From: Rhabdornis inornatus
Taxonomy: Eukaryota; Chordata; Aves; Passeriformes; Rhabdornithidae
Length of the DNA stretch: 64,000 nucleotides
NCBI GenBank assembly: GCA_013397075.1
Contig: VWZS01000638.1
Coordinates: 1,489,529 to 1,553,528, forward strand
Reading direction: 5' to 3'
Every line of letters starts with the position of its first letter. The first letter of the stretch is position 1. The position numbers were made by a program, and so were the translations under genes. Positions 26,966 through 37,454 of this stretch are shown in pieces. Below the pieces are notes generated by a model. It saw only the letters and a list, made by a program, of their open reading frames with translations, did no database searches and was not told where the DNA came from.

Positions 26966-27002
26966 TTTATTGCTGTGCACAAAATAAGGGCATGTCTTTA
27001 TT
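26966..27002 (-). terminator. Candidate distal poly(A) signals of IGF1
   Basis: Two AATAAA hexamers lie on the minus strand at 26997-27002 (AATAAAG) and 26966-26971. Between them is TTATTTTGTGCACAG, which is T/G-rich. The position, about 6.65 kb after the stop, fits the length of the long mammalian IGF1 3' UTR, and apparent UTR similarity fades in this area. Another end cannot be excluded. Confidence 0.4.
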
Positions 27003-28091
27003 GATAACACTTTAGTCTGTTGGTTTTGGATCCTTTGTCTTTGATCGTTGTTAAAGTGAGGGTTTTTTTACACCATAAGTCAGGTTAATGCCAGTAAACC
27101 AGGAAGAGTGGAACATTCATTTGATTTTTAAATTTATGAAGTTAAATATTTCACAACAAAATATGAGTTTCATTTAACCAGTTATTTATATAGTTATCTG
27201 GCAAAACCTTATTCTTTAACATTATGTGAAGCATGATCCTATTTGTCAGGATAGAGTCCTTTTTGTTCTGCAGGTATTTTGTTGCTGCTTTAAGGAATTA
27301 AATTATATTAATGAATGGAAAATACAATAAAATGCAATGCATTTAATTTAGTTTAAAAATGGTGGGAAAAATTATCTCACCTCTATTTGTTTTGTTTCTG
27401 AAGAACTTCAATAAAGTGTGAATATATAGATATTTTAGGTGGGTGTATGTTAAATACTTGTGTGAAAGAATGTTTAGCAGCAGAAGTATCACATTGGTGC
27501 TTTTTATGACTATTGTGAGCCAAGCTGGCAGAATAAGAAGTTACTGAAGAACACAGAGAAATCAAGAATTATTGTAAAGAATTTGGGATATATGAATTTG
27601 CTACACCTTTTCCACTTCTAGTTAAGGGTGCCGTAGAGAGGGATTAATTATTCTTACAAAAATATATAAATGAAAAATTAATAGTTGAGGTGATGACAGA
27701 AATTATCATTCTGCTCTGTTTATATTACCTATTATTCTTACTTTGAAGAGATGCTTATACTTAAAGAAATCACACTTAATAGAAGTTTTATGGAGAAAAA
27801 TGAAATAAAAGATAAAATTTTAATAAAGTTTTTTATAATATGGCCCTCAGAGTTAGTATTTTATATCTGTATCTAAACAGATAAGTATATTTGCCTGATG
27901 ACAATGAAGAGGTGTTTAATGGTTTAAATAGCTGGTCATTTCTATAGGTATGAAAAACAAAGGATCTAAATTGTGACATCCATATTACACAATGTTCTTC
28001 TAAAATTAGATTCCAGTTGGATGACTGAATATAATCCATAAGATCTGAAGAGAAAAAAGCAGGCATTTCAAATTTTACTTGACAGGAAAAA

Positions 28092-28215
28092 GAAAAGCAT
28101 AATATACACGTGCACACACACATGCACATAGACATGCACGCACTGTAGCATTGCCTATATATACACATATATATGTACATGTGTCTATATATGTGTATAT
28201 ATACACAACTACACC
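28092..28215. repeat. AC/AT-rich microsatellite with perfect 18-bp inverted repeat
   Basis: A decayed (AC)n and (AT)n tract. Within it TATATATACACATATATA (28156-28173) is the exact reverse complement of 28186-28203, with a 12-base loop. It lies in the IGF1 3' UTR if the distal poly(A) site is as proposed, and would form a hairpin in the mRNA. Confidence 0.9.
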
Positions 28216-29737
28216 CTTTATGCAACTAGGGTAAGATTTCCTAATGTAACCATCAGGAAGGTCCTTCCTATTTTGGCCTCTGCCAGAATGGCATCTCTAT
28301 ACTGCATGATGTGTAATAAGATTTCAGACATTCCCATAACACCCTTCGTGTGAAAAAAAGCCAGAGAAGATTTCTGTATATCAGATACTCTGTGTTTGGG
28401 CATTTATAGTCCAATAGAATATTCCAATGCTGTCAGAAGCAAAATGTTTAGTGTAGGAGTAGAATGGGTAACAACCTTGTGTTGAAATCTTTCTTTCCTT
28501 CTTTCAAGGCAAATTTAATCTAGCTGCATTACTGAATGCCACTTCCACACATTAATTGGATAATTAGTAATCTCATTAAGAAAAATTCTTTATTTTATGC
28601 AGATTGCACCCAAGAGAAAAAATATCACTCTAAAGCCTCATCTCCTCCTCCTTGCCCCTAGAATCAAAACAAAATGAATCAAAGCAAAACAACCCTCCCA
28701 AACAAACAGACAAACAATAAAATTCTGTTGCAATAGTGTTTTAACTAAGTTTGCTGGGTGGAGCAAGAGGGAGGAATAAATGTTGGTTTTGATTAGAAGT
28801 TGGGTGTTTGGAAGACTAATTTCCACTGATCAGCATCCTAAAAAGAGGGACCAGTATAAGCAGACCCCCCCCCAAATAAATTATTACTATTCCTTTGCAG
28901 ACTAAAAATAAAACATTTTAAATATATTGATTATACCTTCATCAGAATAACATAAGTATTCTATCTGGCCTATAGGTTCCAAGAATCTCTTTTTGGGCTT
29001 AACTTAGCATAATTTCTAAAGAAAAAAAAATGAAATGTGAAATTTTGCACATAAGGATGTTTTTAGTGACCACATAAAGTATTAAAAAAAAATTCACAGA
29101 CTGCTAGCCATATATTTCAACTTTTTCTCACAATTTGGAACTGATGAGAATTAAAAAAAACGCAAGAATTTCTTGTTAGGAGGTTTTTTTTTTCATTCCT
29201 TGTTAAATTGAGATGTGCTTGCATCTTTTGCAAGTTTTAAGAACATTAAGTTTTGGATTATGTGCCATGAGTGATAAAGTAATCAGGTAAAACTAAAAAT
29301 GTGTGCTCAGTGAAAATCTCAACCATATCATGCCACTGACTAAGCCAAACTCTACACTGATTTCAGACTAGAGTGTGGCTTAAAAATCTCTGGTATGATA
29401 CAGGACTTGCATAGTCTGAAAGGCTTTCAGTCATGTCAAGGCTTTCAGTTCCCTGACTTCTAACACTTTTCTTCATCTGAATTTCTGACCTGGAGTAATG
29501 ATTCAGAATTTCATTAAAAGTCTATGAATTTTTGTGGCATTTTGATTCTTATTCCTGCCCCACCTGCATCGATATAAGATTATTTTGCTGTTTTTTGAGT
29601 GACAAAAAGTTGAAAAGTTATGGCTAGTTTTATTTCTACTTTAATAACCATACCTATGTAATTGTCATTTTCATACATTAAAAAAATATTTATGCTTTCT
29701 TTTATATTTTAGTCAAGTACTTTCTTAAACAAAACAA

Positions 29738-29745
29738 TAGCACCA
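29738..29745 (-). promoter_or_regulatory. miR-29 seed match (8mer) in IGF1 3' UTR
   Basis: The minus strand reads TGGTGCTA followed by TTGTTTTG, in a block that strongly resembles the distal human IGF1 3' UTR. miR-29 targeting of IGF1 is established in mammals. It lies about 3.9 kb after the stop, so only mRNAs with the long UTR would carry it. Confidence 0.6.
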
Positions 29746-31534
29746 CTTTGGCATTGTTGGCCAAATCAGTAAGAGGTAAAGCAAATATGCGAATACACTT
29801 TTCTGACCTTGTCATACCTTGCCATACCACCCATTCAACTTGCTTGTTGAACGGGGAGCCGAGAAGACACAGTGCTTGACCTAAAGTCTTCATTAACCAG
29901 CTTTAACCATTGGTACTGAGAGAACAAAGAGCTCAGGGGGCAACTGAGCATAGGTCCTAGTTGTGTATGGAATTTACTTCTGTAAGGAAAGCTTACCGCT
30001 ATTTTACCCCTCAGTCTTACCAAAGGAATTGATATGGTAAGCTGCCTTGGGAAAAACGGGGGCCTATTTTCATGTATCTACCAGGACTGGATGCAATATC
30101 CCAGGCTTTGATTTTCTTGTCTCTCTTGGCTGAACAGTGCAAATGAGCTCATACCAGTCCTTCATGGAAATGGAAATGTGAGTTTGTAACTACATTTAGA
30201 GCAGAATAAAGAATGTATTAATTTTCTGTAACTTCTAATGACTAATTATGTTTACTATGGTGATGAGACTTAAATTTTACTACCTTAATGAAAGGGAGAT
30301 ACTAACTTCAGTGGGTTTAGATCTGCAGTGCTTTTTGGACTGACTGAAAATAAGGAGGCTTAACTCACTTTTTTACTTACGCATTTCAGTGATATTCTGT
30401 GTAATAGTTGAAGTTTTAAGTCTATTCTAGAAAGCAAATACCTGTGATCTGTCATGTGACTTACACAATAGGGAAGGATGAGAAATGGGCTTTTCTTTAC
30501 CTTTTCAGTGATTTATGAGAATCAGTAGCATCTGGTGGGACCCCTGTTCCTAAGTATCTGGAGTGCATTTAAAAACCCAGCGGAACCTTTCAATTTCTCT
30601 AATTAGAAGTTTTTCAAGACAGTCTGCTTTGTACTTTTGGGAGGGAGCTGCTTTGGCTCACACTTCAACTTCTTTAAGTAGCAGATTTATTGCGATTATT
30701 AAGCTAATGCAGCTCTTTATCTTTCACACTAACTGGTTTATCATGTGCTCCCTGCCATGTGACTGGAGATTTCTTGTACAAAATGCATTCCCCATCCATG
30801 CATTTCTCACCTCTGTGGAAGTGGAGCTACTTTCCATTTTGCGATAGCATTTATTGTCTAGTAAAGGAAAGTGTTGCCTTTGAAGTTTGCAGCTAATTTG
30901 TATTTATTTTAGTTGCTTTCAAGAATTGTTCTAATTTGTTTAGACAGTTGTGAAATTGTGATAAATATTGCTGTCTCTGAGCGACATTTTCTAATTTTGG
31001 TTTTTCAACAGGAGAAATATGGTGGCATAAATGTGAGTGTATGAATTCTAAGATAAGACCAAAAATTTGGATTAATTTGCAGGAATTAATGCAAAATGAT
31101 ATATAGTTATTCAGTTAAAAGTGCATCAGTAAAAAAGTTATCTACAAAGAAATTTGCTGCCACAGATATCTGCAAATTGCTTTTTACACTCACACCTTTC
31201 TTCCCTCTTCCCCTTGGAACTTCAGAAGAGATAGGGGACAGAAAAGGTCATGGGACATGAAATGGAAATAGGTATTATGTCTGTGACATCAAAATAATGG
31301 CTTGTTCTTAGATTGCATTGCAGAATTCTTACAGTCATTAAAATAAAAGTCCTTCCCTCTCCATCCCCCTGCCAAAAAATGGCCTGTAGGAGCTGTGACA
31401 GGTATCAGAATTGCTAACTCTGTTTATTGAATTGGTGGTAGATAATTCAGGTTCGTTTCCACATCTGTTTCTCTTTTCTTTTCTTCCTTTTTCAACATAA
31501 CTAGCTCAGTCAGTGAGAGCTGTGACATATTCTT

Positions 31535-31540
31535 TTTATT
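31535..31540 (-). terminator. Candidate internal poly(A) signal in IGF1 3' UTR
   Basis: AATAAA on the minus strand about 2.1 kb after the stop, with a second one at 31423-31428. IGF1 is known to make mRNAs of several sizes by alternative polyadenylation, and these would yield a mid-length transcript. Only the hexamers are seen; use is inference. Confidence 0.3.
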
Positions 31541-33144
31541 CATTTACTGTTCTACTTTTACATTGCTATGGCAGCTTATTGTGCATAAAGACATCCATCT
31601 CACAGAAAGCAGAGGGTTTAAAAAGTTGTATAGGAATACATTGCACTTGTTAAAAATACAAACGGCAAATTTTCTATGGGAATAGAAAAGGAACTACAAT
31701 AATTTGTTAGATTTTTATGGCCTTTCCTGCTTGTTTTACAAGGGACTATTGAGGAGCTGTACATATGCAGTCTGGAGAGAACTTTCTCTTGTGTTTAAGT
31801 CAATAGTTCTTGACTCCGTTGGTTGCAGTAGAAAGTAAGGCAGATTTGAGCAGCCTTCAAAAGGAGATACTTTTTTTATAGATCTAATCTACCACCTCCC
31901 TAACTGCTCCCTTCATACACTGTTTTCCAGGCCTCCTTTGGAGTTGACCAAGAGATGCTTCATCACTTGCCTGAGCCTATCACATGCAGCATGGTGAGGG
32001 AAAAAGTTGAATGGGACCACATTGGAGTTCTTGGACAGGGTGGAACAGTGCATTGTCCTCTGCCTTCCCTTCTCTCAAAGACAGGTTTAATGCTCACCTT
32101 GGGACACTGTTGGCTGCTTATCCCCCTTCACTGCTTGGCCAGCCTACACTGGGCTGATTTACAAAAATGCAGGTGTTATTCAAGGTAGAACCGCTTCAGG
32201 GCCTCTCAAAGTTCCATGGCAGGGATTGTCTGGGGATCTCTGTCTCATTGTCATGAGAACATGAATGGCAGTTGTAAGTAAGGGTTGTAAGGATGTTATA
32301 GTTAGTCTCTCCTCGAGGACTTCTTCTACACTAGTAATTTTGTGATTAGGGTAGCTTTTCTGATTTACAGAGAGATGCAGCTGCCCAACTCAAGTCAGGT
32401 AAGCCACATCTGATTGTGGGAAGACTTAAAATGGAGGGGAACTTGAGTACCCCTTTATGATTCAACAGAATGATGGTATTTCAGGAACATTTGGCCCTGG
32501 TGGACTACTCTTTGAAGTCACTTGAGCACTGTTTTTCATCTATGAGTTTGTGTTCCACATAATCAGATGTCGAAACACCACCCTTCAAATATCTAAAATG
32601 AAACAAGTATCTGAATTTTCTTTCGAAGATGGAAAAGTTATTTTCGTGTTGAAATCTGAAGCCTTTTTAGTTGATTTAAGTTGAATATTTTTGAAAGTAT
32701 TTTGTTATTTAATCTTTGACTTGGTCTTTCCATATTTGCTTTTGCCTATTACCGTTTTGGCCAGACTCTTTCATGTAACAAACTATAAAATAGCACCTTT
32801 GTACTATAAAACAGAGATTTTTTACATACTGTTTGATATATGTGTGTTGTTGATATGCTAAATTTTACATACTGCATTATATGGAGGAAGAAAGAAGTTA
32901 CCTATACTGTTGCAAAATAATTACCTGGAAGAATCATTACTGGTCCGAGAGCCTGTGTATGCTTTAAGTGCTTTTAAAAATCTTTTGTCTCACAAATTGC
33001 AAAAAAATTGCATGTTTGCAAGAGAAGGAAGAATAAAACTGTCTTAAAACAAATGCATCTATAACCCATATTTTGTCAAAATGCTACAGATGGAATTAAT
33101 GGATGTTTAAAACTGTATATGTTACCTTACTGCTGCTGTTACTG

Positions 33145-33151
33145 GGAATGT
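33145..33151 (-). promoter_or_regulatory. miR-1/miR-206 seed match (7mer) in IGF1 3' UTR
   Basis: The minus strand reads ACATTCC, complementary to miR-1/206 positions 2-8, and the next base is C, so this is a 7mer-m8 site. miR-1/206 repression of IGF1 is established in mammals. As I remember the human UTR, the aligned stretch lacks this site, so it may be specific to birds or this lineage. Confidence 0.5.
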
Positions 33152-33303
33152 CAAACTGTGCAAATATGAAGGGGTAGACAAACAATGTTTTCAGACACTG
33201 TAAAACAAACAGCCTGTTGCTTGTAAAGAAGTGCAAATAAAAAAAAACACCACTTAGACAAGGCTGATGAATGACTCCAGCAGCCAGTGTTCATAGGTTA
33301 ATT

Positions 33304-33311
33304 TAGTGCAA
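33304..33311 (-). promoter_or_regulatory. miR-130/301 seed match (8mer) in IGF1 3' UTR
   Basis: The minus strand reads TTGCACTA within the conserved GATCCAATTGCACTAAATTA block. A second 7mer, TTGCACT, is at 33230-33236. Two sites about 75 nt apart are within the range for cooperative action. Function is inferred from seed complementarity and apparent conservation only. Confidence 0.5.
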
Positions 33312-33477
33312 TTGGATCCATCAAAGGCCCATAAATTTGTAGGCTTTTGAGGGGCACAGGACTTCAAGAGTTTTCGTGCAGGACATTTAAAACAGGTTAA
33401 CAAACAGCAATATATCAACCACAAAATTTTTTAGCTCTGGGCTGGTTAAAATATTCTGTTCTCTAAAGACTTAATAT

Positions 33478-33485
33478 TGGAATGT
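33478..33485 (-). promoter_or_regulatory. miR-1/miR-206 seed match (8mer) in IGF1 3' UTR
   Basis: The minus strand reads ACATTCCA, a full 8mer site, inside a block (AAACATTCCAATATT) that is nearly the same in mammalian IGF1. It lies about 170 nt after the stop. miR-1 and miR-206 are muscle microRNAs known to target IGF1 in mammals. Confidence 0.65.
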
Positions 33486-33585
33486 TTAGTTGCATTGTTC
33501 ACTGGGAGAATGCCCATTGGTTGAAATTGCATCAAGCTTTTTAAAACAAAGGTTTTTTTTAAGTCTTCCAATGTTTAACAAATAA

Positions 33586-33595
33586 TTTATTTACA
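33586..33595 (-). promoter_or_regulatory. Pumilio element overlapping a proximal AATAAA
   Basis: The minus strand reads TGTAAATAAA, which is a perfect Pumilio-binding consensus (TGTANATA) overlapping a canonical poly(A) hexamer (33586-33591) about 60 nt after the IGF1 stop. T-rich sequence follows. Use as a poly(A) site is not shown; the hexamer could equally be only an AU-rich or Pumilio site. Confidence 0.35.
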
Positions 33596-33650
33596 GCAAA
33601 GTATCCTGCAGATGGCACATTCATTCTTCATTCTTGTGGATGGCATGTTC

Positions 33651-33710
33651 TTACATTCTGTAGTTTCTGTTTCCTGTGTTCCCTCTACTTGTGTTCTTCA
33701 AATGCACTTC
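33651..33710 (-). CDS. IGF1: IGF1 last coding exon: end of Ea peptide and stop
   Basis: On the minus strand this reads EVHLKNTSRGNTGNRNYRM followed by TAA (stop at 33651-33653), the bird-type end of the IGF1 Ea propeptide. The Ea extension is cleaved from mature IGF1 during secretion. The acceptor AG is at 33711-33712, preceded by a CTTTCAG-type pyrimidine tract. It joins in phase 0 to the exon at 40568-40749, giving PKAQK|EVHLKN as in known IGF1 proteins. The exon continues into the 3' UTR. The coding part is only 19 codons, but its match to the family leaves no real alternative. Confidence 0.96.
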   Translation of the reverse strand, partial: EVHLKNTSRGNTGNRNYRM

Positions 33711-35429
33711 CTGAAAGTTTAGAAAGAAAAATTTATTACAGGTAGGTTTAAATATATTGTATCACCACAAAACTTACAATAGTGTGAAAACAGTTGTCCA
33801 GAATGCTGGAACTGCTAGATAATTGTGTTTTAATCAATAATTCAGTTATCTACAGAGAACTTAACTATGCAGAACTTCTGTACCTGAAATTCCCCCATCT
33901 CCTAGACATAAACACTTTGACTGTTGTCAGTTTTGATCTTGGCAGAGGAGACATCTGCTGTTGGGACCTGGAGAGGTTTAGGGATATGGTAGGTACCAAA
34001 GATTTCCTCTATTTCCCAAAGACATTTTCAAAAGCAGGATGTATAGGGGCCAGGGAACTTTTGTGTTGTAACTGCAGGATTTATGGAATCTCTTGGGCTT
34101 TGGTACCAGATATTTTCAAAACTGCTCTGCTTTTTTTGCACAGATGGCATATTAGATGTGTTGGATTTTGTTGGATAAGGCCTTGAGGAGGAAAAAAATT
34201 GTGGGTTCGCTGTAGGAGCTGCAGCCATATAATTTGTATTTCCAGAACAGACAAAGTGATGTGCTAGGCAAATCAAGAGAGCTATGGAATGACTAACACC
34301 CCCAGTTCCCTGTCATTCCATGCACAGGCCAGTCTTCAGCAGCAGTGATGGGGGTGGTATGTACATTTCAATTTGATTTCCTCGTTTGCCACTCTAGTAA
34401 ATATTAGCCAGGCCCAAGATTGCATATTCTGTAGACTAAAGCTGGAATTTTTAAGTGACTCTCCATATTTATAATACTCATTGGAAGTCAAATTCTTTAT
34501 TAAATGAAATTGTGGTTTTTTTTCCCAAAAAAAGGCAAAAATATATTAAAAAGAAAACACCTCTGTAAAAGGTGAAGCCAAGTGTAAGCCATGTGTATGC
34601 AGCTCTACTTGTTATTTAAGCCCTAGAATTAAGCAGGCTCTATGATTTAAAAAAAAAATCATTTTCTTGCTTTTCTAATGGACAGAAATAAAATAGAAGC
34701 TAATTTGGTGCATTGGTTGTTCGGGGGTTTTTAGTAATAAATTTTCCCATAGAAAATACTGTTCTACGTATAACCTTTCCATTTCCCTTCAGTATCTATT
34801 AAAAATAAAATCAGAAATTAAATTAAAAATAGAACAAATCAGAAACTTTCAAAGGATCGCAAAATTTGAACTCAGAGTTTATTAATTTTCACTGGATTTG
34901 TATTGGCTTCTGATGGATATGAGAGGAATTATTATTTTAAATATGTAAAACAGAAATTAGGCAGTATTAGTAATTGTTAGATTAATTATATCACCACCAA
35001 GTATAAAACATTGAGCCAAACCAGGATTTATCATCACTGACAAGCCAAAGTTGTTAACAGCAAAATAGTTGTAATGAAGAAATGTTTTTCTTAGGAATAT
35101 GCCATTATAGACTGGATTAATCATGTAGTCACTATTCCTGTGAACAGTTCGGAAGGATACTGGCTTGTCCTCATCCAGTTTTGCTAATATTGCTGTAGAA
35201 TAGCATCAATCAAATACACAATTAGAAATGTCAACAGAATTCTGCTTATCCTTAAATTAAAATATATTTTGCTTTTCATTGCCTGTTTCTCTTCCAGCTT
35301 TTCCAAAATGACCTTTGCTGTCTTTACTTTTTCCTAAGTTATACCTTAGTTTTCACACTGAAGAGCTCATTCTGGGTGAAACCTTAAATTTTCACTGATT
35401 TTCGTTAAAATCATCATTGCAGCATTTCA

Positions 35430-35460
35430 CTTAGTGTTGCAGGAGTCTGCCAACACTAAG
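35430..35460. repeat. Perfect 10-bp hairpin
   Basis: CTTAGTGTTG (35430-35439) and CAACACTAAG (35451-35460) are exact reverse complements around an 11-base loop, in the IGF1 intron between the two coding exons. Confidence 0.9.
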
Positions 35461-37171
35461 GATCCTGCTTTATTCTACAAGTGCTTATATTGGTTACAAT
35501 GAGCTAAGAAAACAGGAATTTCTTTACTCATCTGCCCAGTTTTTTTCTCTACACAGCAACAAAACAAAATATTCTCCTCAGTGCTGACCCTAGGTGCTCC
35601 TCCTTGAAGGGAGTTTACTAGCATATAGGAAAAGCTATATGCTTCATTTTATTTGCCAAAAGTCATATATTCTTAAAGATTACAAACTCTTGATCTAGAA
35701 AATGGAAAGTGAGAGCCTTAAAATGAAACAACAGCCATTTTGTATTGCAGTGCCTTTCATAGTATATTTAGATTGAAAGTTAACTGTATGTTTCCCAAAT
35801 GAAAATATAAATTCTCTCTGCTGTTGTTGTTGTCTGATTTTAAAATGGCTTTGTCATTCAAATAAAGCAGGTACTAAGACACAGGAGTGTTTCACTTACA
35901 GATTTTAATACTGACATGTAGGTGGAAAAAGAGTTGTCATGATACAGACTAGCTTTGAAATTGAAGGAAGATGGCAGATTGCTTTTAGAACACTTCCTTC
36001 TCCAGAATCAGCATTTTGAAAAATAACTACAAATAAGTGTACTGGTAATAGCATGCATGCCAGAAAATGCTTTGACCCACATAACACATTTGTTTAAGTA
36101 TGAAATGCTGAGACCACTGGGGGTGAAAAAAAACACAGACCCCAAAACTAGGTGTGAATACTTGAATTAGGTTCTCAGACCTGCATTTGTACTGGTATAG
36201 AAAAGTTTGGTTTGTTTCTCAAGTTTCTGAGAAGAAGATAATTAGGAATAAAACTGCTCTGAGCTGATATTCATACCCAGACCAAGACAATCATAACTTC
36301 AAGATGGGAGATGCAAAATGTGAGCAATGTATAAGTCAGCTAAAGTACAGGGAAGCAGACTTCTAGCCCATCACCTTCAGCAGGGATCTTTGGAGATAAG
36401 GCATCATTAGCAGTAGGATAACAGCTACCTCAGTGGTGGTAATGGTCATTTGACTGAGCTGGAAGGGTATTGGGAAGCAAGCAGCAGCGTTCTTATCCTA
36501 TTAGGGCAGACATTCAAACCTCATTTGGCATTGAAAGTTCCCTTGATTTACTGGTAATAAATGGAAATTCTAACGTTTGTAGTAACAGGCATGATACCTT
36601 AGCTATGAATCCTCTGGGGTCTCTTTGAAAGCTTTCTAGTTCTGTGGGCAATATGATCACCGACATAAAAACAGGGCTGCAAAGCAAGCAATGGGAGAAA
36701 ATAATTCTCTGAGAAGGCCAAGTCGTTCTATCTGTTACACCTAAAAGTTCACTCATTGGCTTGATAATATGGCGTGGCTTCAACAAAAATTAGGATTGGT
36801 GCCGTGGTGTGTATTTTGGCCTATGAATCTATCTGAGTTGATACTGAGCCAATTACAAAAGAACATGCCAGTCTTAGAAAAATTAATGAGAAATAATGCA
36901 ATACTTTTTCTGTTTCCTTAATGGCATTTTCTTAAACTAAAAATATTAATATCTTTTCCCTCTCTTAGTCCCAGTCAGTATTTATTTAAATGTTAAGATT
37001 AGATAAAATATGAAAAGTATTTTTGAGAAAATTCACTTCCTATTCATATTTGTTGGTGTATATATATTTGTGTATTTTTCACATATGAGGCCTAAGGAAG
37101 AAAAAGGGCAGCAAGTCTGAGGAAGAGCAAAATTACATCTAGATATGCACCTCTTTTGCTGTTTTGTTCAG

Positions 37172-37454
37172 GTTGCAAGAGGATGGCATGGCACTATGTT
37201 CATGAACGAGTTCAAGATGTGCCAGGGTTGGTTTAGATCGGATGGCAGGAAACTTTTTTCACAGAAGACATTGAAAAGCACTGAAAAAGGCTGCCTAAGG
37301 AAGTTGTGGAGTCATTATCCCTGGAGTTATTTAAAATGTATGTAGATGTGGCACTTATGGACATGGTTTACTGGTGGAATTGGGAGTGCTGAGTTAATGG
37401 CTGGACTCAGTGTTCTTAGAGTTCTTTTCCAGCCTAAATGATTGTATGATTCTT
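37172..37454 (+). mobile_element. CR1 LINE 3' end inside IGF1 intron
   Basis: Degraded CR1 3' end: GATGTGCCAGGGTTGGTTTA, GGCTGCCTAAGGAAGTTGTG, a GGAGTTATTTAAAATGTATG segment, GTGGCACTTATGGACATGGT, GGCTGGACTCAGTGTTCTTA, ending in TTTTCCAGCCTAAATGATTG. It is of the subtype with the GGACATGGTTTA box. Its orientation is antisense to IGF1, in the intron between the two coding exons seen here. Confidence 0.9.

Larger units (their letters stand above)
26950..33650 (-). other. IGF1: IGF1 3' untranslated region (distal end inferred)
   Basis: Starting right after the stop, the minus strand contains, in order, short blocks that I recognise from mammalian IGF1 3' UTRs: AAACATTCCAA (near 33480), GATCCAATTGCACTAAATTA (near 33305), GGCTGCTGGAGTCATTCAT (near 33280), CCTTGTCTAAGTGG (near 33255), GGCTGTTTGTTTTACAGTGT (near 33200), GAGTCTGGCCAAAACGGTAA (near 32760), GGTGCTATTGTTTTG with AAGAAAGTACTTGACT (near 29725), CAACTTTTTGTCACTC (near 29600), and CTATAGGCCAGATAGAA with ATTTAAAATGTTTT (28915-28980). 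The comparison is from memory, not a search. Long terminal exons of 6-7 kb are known for IGF1. The far end is placed at AATAAA signals at 26966-26971 or 26997-27002, giving about 6.7 kb; that boundary is inference. I recognise no CR1 or other interspersed repeat here. Confidence 0.75.

Noticed and set aside
27833..28225. 130-codon minus-strand open frame
   Set aside because: Its start is made of the AC/AT microsatellite (repeating Y, I, C, M residues), and it lies within the proposed IGF1 3' UTR.
33794..34186. 130-codon plus-strand open frame just upstream of the Ea exon
   Set aside because: Antisense to IGF1 intron sequence, no splice context or known motif; length is within chance for this much AT-rich DNA.
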